Shown here piece after piece: positions 4,867-8,073 of a DNA stretch of 8,073 nucleotides. A program made the position numbers and the translations under genes. Position 1 is the stretch's first letter; each line of letters begins with the position of its first letter. This DNA is from an uncultured Actinomycetes bacterium (lineage in GTDB: Bacteria; Actinomycetota; Actinomycetes; S36-B12), in NCBI GenBank assembly GCA_913061025.1, contig CAJXUJ010000050.1, forward strand, positions 1-8,073, read 5' to 3'. Under the pieces are notes generated by a model. The model saw only the letters and a list, made by a program, of their open reading frames with translations. It made no database searches and was not told the origin of the DNA.

Positions 4867-5059
4867 TGTGCGGGAGAGCGCAGTGGCCCACGCCAGGGTC
4901 GATGCCGCCGAAGGAGCAATTGCCCCGACAAACTCTCAGGCACCGGTACCGCGTGGGTAGGCAACTCTGGAAAAGGGATTCGTCCCTACCGACGGTGAAA
5001 GCCGCTCTCGTGTGGCGGTGAAGCTCTCAGGTCGCGTATTGCGCGGTAACAGAGGGGGA
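4867..5059 (+). promoter_or_regulatory. tandem glycine riboswitch (two aptamers) of gcvP
   Basis: Two glycine aptamers lie head to tail in the gcvP leader. Aptamer I (about 4867-4953) shows GGGAGAG (4872-4878), GCCGAAGGAGCAA (4907-4919) and AAACTCTCAGGCA (4930-4942), all core consensus, and closes with P1 TGCGG (4869-4873) against CCGCG (4949-4953). An 11-nt linker follows. Aptamer II (about 4965-5054) closes with P1 CTCTG (4965-4969) against CAGAG (5050-5054). It has a P2 hairpin GGGA-TTCG-TCCC (4975-4986), the core GACGGTGAAAGCC (4991-5003), a stem GCCGC/GTGGC (5001-5016) and GAAGCTCTCAGGT (5020-5032). Aptamer II carries GGAAAA where aptamer I has GGAGAG. The class binds glycine, usually with cooperation or mutual stabilisation of the two aptamers, and normally turns on glycine cleavage genes when glycine is plentiful. 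An ON switch for gcvP is the expected behaviour. Confidence 0.94.
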
Positions 5060-5097
5060 GCAGTTCCTACTGTTCGCCCGACGCACCTGGAGACGTC
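5055..5097 (+). promoter_or_regulatory. expression platform of the glycine riboswitch and gcvP ribosome binding site
   Basis: Between aptamer II and the gcvP ATG are a G-rich run (GGGGGAG to 5060), a small hairpin CAGT-TCCT-ACTG (5061-5072) and GGAG (5089-5092) 5 nt before the ATG. There is no T tract or strong GC stem, so an intrinsic terminator is unlikely and control of ribosome access is more plausible. I could not identify a specific anti-Shine-Dalgarno strand by eye. Confidence 0.5.
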
Positions 5098-7944
5098 ATG
5101 GATTTCCCCGCCCGGCACATCGGACCCCGCTCCGCGGACATCAACGTGATGCTCGCCGAACTTGGCTATAACGATCTCGAGTCCTTTATTGACGCGGTGG
5201 TGCCTACCGGCATCAAGGACCTGAGCGTCATGGAACTGCCAGCACCTGCCAGCGAAACCCAGGCACTCGCCGAACTTGAGCGCCGCATCGACGGAGTCGA
5301 GCGACCCACGTCAATGATCGGGCTGGGCTACCACGGCACCGTGATGCCCGAGGCGATCAAGCGGGGCATATTGCTCAACGCAGGGTGGTACACGGCCTAC
5401 ACGCCATATCAACCCGAGATTTCCCAAGGCCGGCTTGAGGCGCTGCTGAACTTCCAGACCCTCGTGGAGGATCTGACCGGCCTGAATGTGGCTGGTGCTT
5501 CTCTGCTCGATGAGCCAACCGCCGTCGCCGAAGCGATGACCATGGCGATCAAGCATGGGCCCAGGGGAGTGGATCGGATCGCGATCGACCGGGGTGTGCA
5601 CCCGCAAACCCGGGCGGTCGTGGCCACCCGTGCCGAACCGCAGGGCATCGAGATAGTCGACTTCGATCCGGCTGATGGACTGCCGGAGGGCCCGTTCTCC
5701 GGTGTGGTCATCGCCTACCCGGCTTCTACCGGCGGCATCACCGACCCGAGACCGGTGGTGGCAGCGGCCAAGGAGCAGGGCGCATTGGTGATCTTCGACG
5801 CGGACCCCCTTGCCCTGCTGAAGCTCGAGTCGCCCGGCTCCCTCGGTGCGGACATCGCCGTCGGTTCGATGCAGCGGTTCGGAGTGCCGATGGCTTTCGG
5901 CGGGCCACACGCCGGCTACATCGCCGTGCGTTCCGGGCTCGAGCGCTCGCTCCCGGGTCGGTTGGTCGGAGTGAGTGTCGATGCCGACGGACGTCCGGCG
6001 TACCGCTTGGCACTGCAAACCCGTGAGCAGCACATCCGGCGAGAGAAGGCCACCAGCAATATCTGCACCGCGCAGGTTCTCCTTGCGGTCCTTGCCGGCA
6101 TGTATGCCGTCTATCACGGACCTGAAGGGCTGGTGGAGATCGCGAACCGGGTGAATTCATTGGCGAGCCGAGTGAATAAGGGTGCACGCGATGCCGGTCT
6201 TGAGGCGCTCAACAATCAATTGTTCGACACCGTAGCGATCAGTGCACCCGGTAAGGCCTCAACATTGTTCGCTGCAGCCGCGAAAGCTGGAGTGAACATC
6301 CGGCAGGTGAACGACGACGTCATCGCCTTTACGGTGGATGAAACCACTACCGAGGAACAGGCGCGCACCCTCGCTACTGCACTCGGCTTCGAACTCGCGA
6401 CGGAAAGTGATTCGACCATTCCGTCGGATTTGCAGCGGACTGGGGAATTGCTGCAGTTCCCGGTATTCCATGCGCACCGCAGCGAGACCTCGCTCATGCG
6501 CTACATGCGCTCGCTCTCGGATAAGGACCTGGCCCTTGATCGGACGATGATCCCGTTGGGCTCGTGCACCATGAAGTTGAACGCGGCTGCCGAGATGGCA
6601 CCCATCACGTGGCCGCAGTTCGCGCAGATCCATCCATTCGCGCCAGCCGATCAGGTTGCGCCCTATGTGGACATCATCACCGAGCTCGAGCAGTGGCTGG
6701 TAGCGATCACCGGCTACGACGCCGTGTCGGTCCAGCCGAATGCCGGATCGCAGGGGGAGTTCGCCGGATTGATGGCTATTCGCGGATACCACCGCGCGAA
6801 CGGGGATGACCAACGCACAGTGTGTTTGATTCCCAGCAGTGCGCATGGCACGAATGCCGCCAGTGCAGTTATGGCGGGCATGAATGTCGTCGTGGTGGCT
6901 ACCGACGAGATCGGCGATGTCGATGTCGTCGACCTCAAGGCCAAGATCGAACAGCACCGGGACACCCTCGCGGCATTGATGATCACCTACCCATCCACCC
7001 ACGGAGTCTTCGAAGAGGCCGTGGAGGAAATCTGTGCGATGGTGCACGACGCCGGCGGCCAGGTGTACGTCGACGGCGCGAACCTGAACGCACTCGTCGG
7101 CTTGGCCAAGCCTGGCAAGTTCGGCGCAGATGTTTCTCATCTCAATTTGCACAAGACATTCGCGATCCCGCACGGGGGTGGAGGACCAGGGGTGGGTCCG
7201 ATCGGGGTGCGCGCGCACCTCGCCCCGTATCTACCCAGCCATCCGCTTCGACCGGATGCAGGTCCCACAGGCCGAGGGTTTGCCGACGGCGGGAACGGGC
7301 CGGTCAGTGGTGCGCCGTGGGGGAGCGCGGGCATCTTGCCGATTCCGTGGATGTACATCCGGATGATGGGCGATGACGGTCTACGCGATGCAACAAGCAC
7401 TGCAATCTTGTCTGCGAACTACATCGCACACCGACTGAAGGATCACTTCCCGATTCTCTACACCGCACCGAACGGCACTGTGGCGCACGAATGCATCCTC
7501 GATGTGCGGCCGATCACTGCCGCGAGTGGCGTCAGCGTCGACGACATCGCCAAGCGACTGATGGACTACGGCTTCCACGCCCCGACCATGTCCTTCCCGG
7601 TGGCGGGAACTCTCATGGTCGAGCCGACTGAGAGCGAGTCGCTGGCTGAAATCGATCGGTTCTGCGACGCGATGATCGCGATCAAGGCGGAGATCGATGC
7701 AGTGGCTGCAGGGGAGTGGCCCGCAGAGGACAACCCCCTCGTCAATGCCCCACATACCGCGGACAGCCTGATCGGGGATTGGAGCCACGCTTACCCGGCG
7801 CGGCTTGCTGCGTTCCCCGCTCCTGGAATGGAGAACGGGAAGTACTGGCCTCCGGTTCGCCGGATCGACGGTGCCTACGGTGATCGCAACCTTGTCTGCT
7901 CGTGCCCGCGACCCGAGGAACTCGAGCAGGTCACATCCCCCTAA
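5098..7944 (+). CDS. gcvP: glycine dehydrogenase (aminomethyl-transferring), P protein
   Basis: GcvP is the PLP enzyme that decarboxylates glycine and passes the aminomethyl group to the lipoyl arm of GcvH in the cytoplasm. This is the long, fused form: 948 residues against about 950 in E. coli, with the two homologous halves (about 1-430 and 440-948) in one chain. Landmarks are RHIGP (6-10), MIGLGYHGT (73-81), YTPYQPEISQGRLEALLNFQ (101-120), PLGSCTMKLN (486-495), the PLP lysine K686 in NLHKTFAIPHGGGGPG (683-698) and the C-terminal RRIDGAYGDRNLVCSCP. No frameshift or missing catalytic residue is seen. The ATG has GGAG 5 nt upstream and directly follows the glycine riboswitch, so it is controlled by glycine. 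gcvH lies upstream past garA, two MerR genes and bfn; gcvT is not here. A strong hairpin 7 nt after the TAA probably ends the transcript. Confidence 0.99.
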   Translation: MDFPARHIGPRSADINVMLAELGYNDLESFIDAVVPTGIKDLSVMELPAPASETQALAELERRIDGVERPTSMIGLGYHGTVMPEAIKRGILLNAGWYTAYTPYQPEISQGRLEALLNFQTLVEDLTGLNVAGASLLDEPTAVAEAMTMAIKHGPRGVDRIAIDRGVHPQTRAVVATRAEPQGIEIVDFDPADGLPEGPFSGVVIAYPASTGGITDPRPVVAAAKEQGALVIFDADPLALLKLESPGSLGADIAVGSMQRFGVPMAFGGPHAGYIAVRSGLERSLPGRLVGVSVDADGRPAYRLALQTREQHIRREKATSNICTAQVLLAVLAGMYAVYHGPEGLVEIANRVNSLASRVNKGARDAGLEALNNQLFDTVAISAPGKASTLFAAAAKAGVNIRQVNDDVIAFTVDETTTEEQARTLATALGFELATESDSTIPSDLQRTGELLQFPVFHAHRSETSLMRYMRSLSDKDLALDRTMIPLGSCTMKLNAAAEMAPITWPQFAQIHPFAPADQVAPYVDIITELEQWLVAITGYDAVSVQPNAGSQGEFAGLMAIRGYHRANGDDQRTVCLIPSSAHGTNAASAVMAGMNVVVVATDEIGDVDVVDLKAKIEQHRDTLAALMITYPSTHGVFEEAVEEICAMVHDAGGQVYVDGANLNALVGLAKPGKFGADVSHLNLHKTFAIPHGGGGPGVGPIGVRAHLAPYLPSHPLRPDAGPTGRGFADGGNGPVSGAPWGSAGILPIPWMYIRMMGDDGLRDATSTAILSANYIAHRLKDHFPILYTAPNGTVAHECILDVRPITAASGVSVDDIAKRLMDYGFHAPTMSFPVAGTLMVEPTESESLAEIDRFCDAMIAIKAEIDAVAAGEWPAEDNPLVNAPHTADSLIGDWSHAYPARLAAFPAPGMENGKYWPPVRRIDGAYGDRNLVCSCPRPEELEQVTSP

Positions 7945-7950
7945 CCCACC

Positions 7951-7975
7951 GAATCCCCCGGATTCCGGGGGATTC
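7951..7975 (+). terminator. probable transcription terminator hairpin after gcvP
   Basis: GAATCCCCCGG (7951-7961) and CCGGGGGATTC (7965-7975) form a perfect 11-bp stem with a 3-nt ATT loop, starting 7 nt after the gcvP stop. The following bases are TTC-rich but not a T tract, so it is a non-canonical terminator of the kind common in actinobacteria, or an mRNA 3' end stabiliser. Confidence 0.7.
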
Positions 7976-7995
7976 GCTTCGCTTCCCCCGGAATC
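7961..7995 (+). repeat. alternative hairpin competing with the gcvP terminator
   Basis: GATTCCGGGGGA (7961-7972) is perfectly complementary over 12 bp to TCCCCCGGAATC (7984-7995), with an 11-nt loop containing TTCGC repeats. It shares its left arm with the right arm of the 7951-7975 hairpin, so only one of the two can form at a time. Confidence 0.6.
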
Positions 7996-8025
7996 GCCGT
8001 GAGTCTGTGCAGATCGCCCGGGGAA

Positions 8026-8071
8026 GGTCACTCGTGGTTGATCGCTCGCAGCGAGCTAGCGATTGAGTGCC
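8026..8071 (+). repeat. imperfect inverted repeat at the window end
   Basis: GG(T)CACTC at 8026-8033 pairs with GAGTGCC at 8065-8071 with one bulged base. ATCGCT (8041-8046) pairs with AGCGAT (8058-8063), and the centre holds GCTCGC-A-GCGAGC (8044-8056), which competes with that inner arm. No coding region is visible from 7945 to 8073. It could belong to a terminator, an operator or a repeat element running past the window. Confidence 0.35.
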
Positions 8072-8073
8072 AG

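Noticed and set aside
5061..5072. Intrinsic terminator in the gcvP leader
   Set aside because: The CAGT-TCCT-ACTG hairpin has only 4 base pairs and no T tract follows.
5311..6117. 268-codon open frame on the - strand inside gcvP
   Set aside because: Another antisense shadow of gcvP. The product is rich in Arg, His and Gly with no hydrophobic core or family motif.
6259..7218. 319-codon open frame on the - strand inside gcvP
   Set aside because: It lies wholly within gcvP, whose translation is a full-length, strongly conserved P protein. The - strand product has no recognisable domain; such shadows are expected in GC-rich DNA.
7381..8031. 216-codon open frame on the - strand running from beyond the gcvP terminator into gcvP
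   Set aside because: It overlaps about 560 bases of gcvP and the hairpin region. There is no plausible ribosome binding site or family motif.
1..8073. CRISPR array, tRNA/rRNA gene, insertion sequence, toxin-antitoxin or phage defence genes
   Set aside because: No regularly spaced repeats, cloverleaf, transposase motif or related coding frame was seen. Gene content and order are those of a conserved housekeeping locus.

Overview
The window is a stretch of an actinobacterial (Actinomycetota) chromosome. The evidence is the high G+C content, GTG starts, TANNNT-type -10 hexamers, and a gene order that I recall from Mycobacterium (the Rv1822-Rv1832 neighbourhood): CDP-alcohol phosphatidyltransferase, gcvH, garA, an ftsR-type MerR regulator, a DUF151 bifunctional nuclease, a second MerR regulator and gcvP. 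The sequence alone does not fix genus or species. All real genes lie on the + strand.

Layout. 1-438 is the 3' part of a TauE/SafE-like membrane permease cut by the window edge. 521-1222 is an unrecognised protein with a membrane segment at each end; it overlaps by 4 nt a CDP-alcohol phosphatidyltransferase (1219-1812). gcvH (1842-2225) follows with a strong ribosome binding site. garA (2300-2815) carries an N-terminal zinc ribbon and overlaps by 4 nt an ftsR-type MerR regulator (2812-3519). The bifunctional nuclease (3582-4070) may be read from a leaderless transcript. A second MerR regulator of Rv1830/ResR type (4239-4811) has its own promoter candidate. A tandem glycine riboswitch (about 4867-5059) then leads into full-length gcvP (5098-7944). 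A strong hairpin region (7951-7995) closes the locus, and the last 75 bases hold only an imperfect inverted repeat. No stretch longer than 300 bases lacks a gene; the longest gap, 286 nt, is the riboswitch leader.

How the parts fit. GcvP and GcvH are two of the four glycine cleavage components; GcvT and the lipoamide dehydrogenase L protein are not in the window. Only gcvP carries the glycine sensor, so gcvH, 2.9 kb upstream, must be set by other means. GarA is a known FHA-domain regulator of 2-oxoglutarate and glutamate metabolism in mycobacteria and corynebacteria. The two MerR proteins belong to groups linked to cell division and growth control there. The locus therefore places one-carbon/nitrogen metabolism beside growth regulators. 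This is a conserved housekeeping region, not an accessory island; I see no mobile element, CRISPR array, phage gene or defence system. The points most worth a second look are the zinc ribbon-GarA fusion with an altered phosphorylation motif, the apparent internal duplication in the ftsR-type protein, TAACCG repeats shared by the garA and bfn leaders, and the mutually exclusive hairpins after gcvP.
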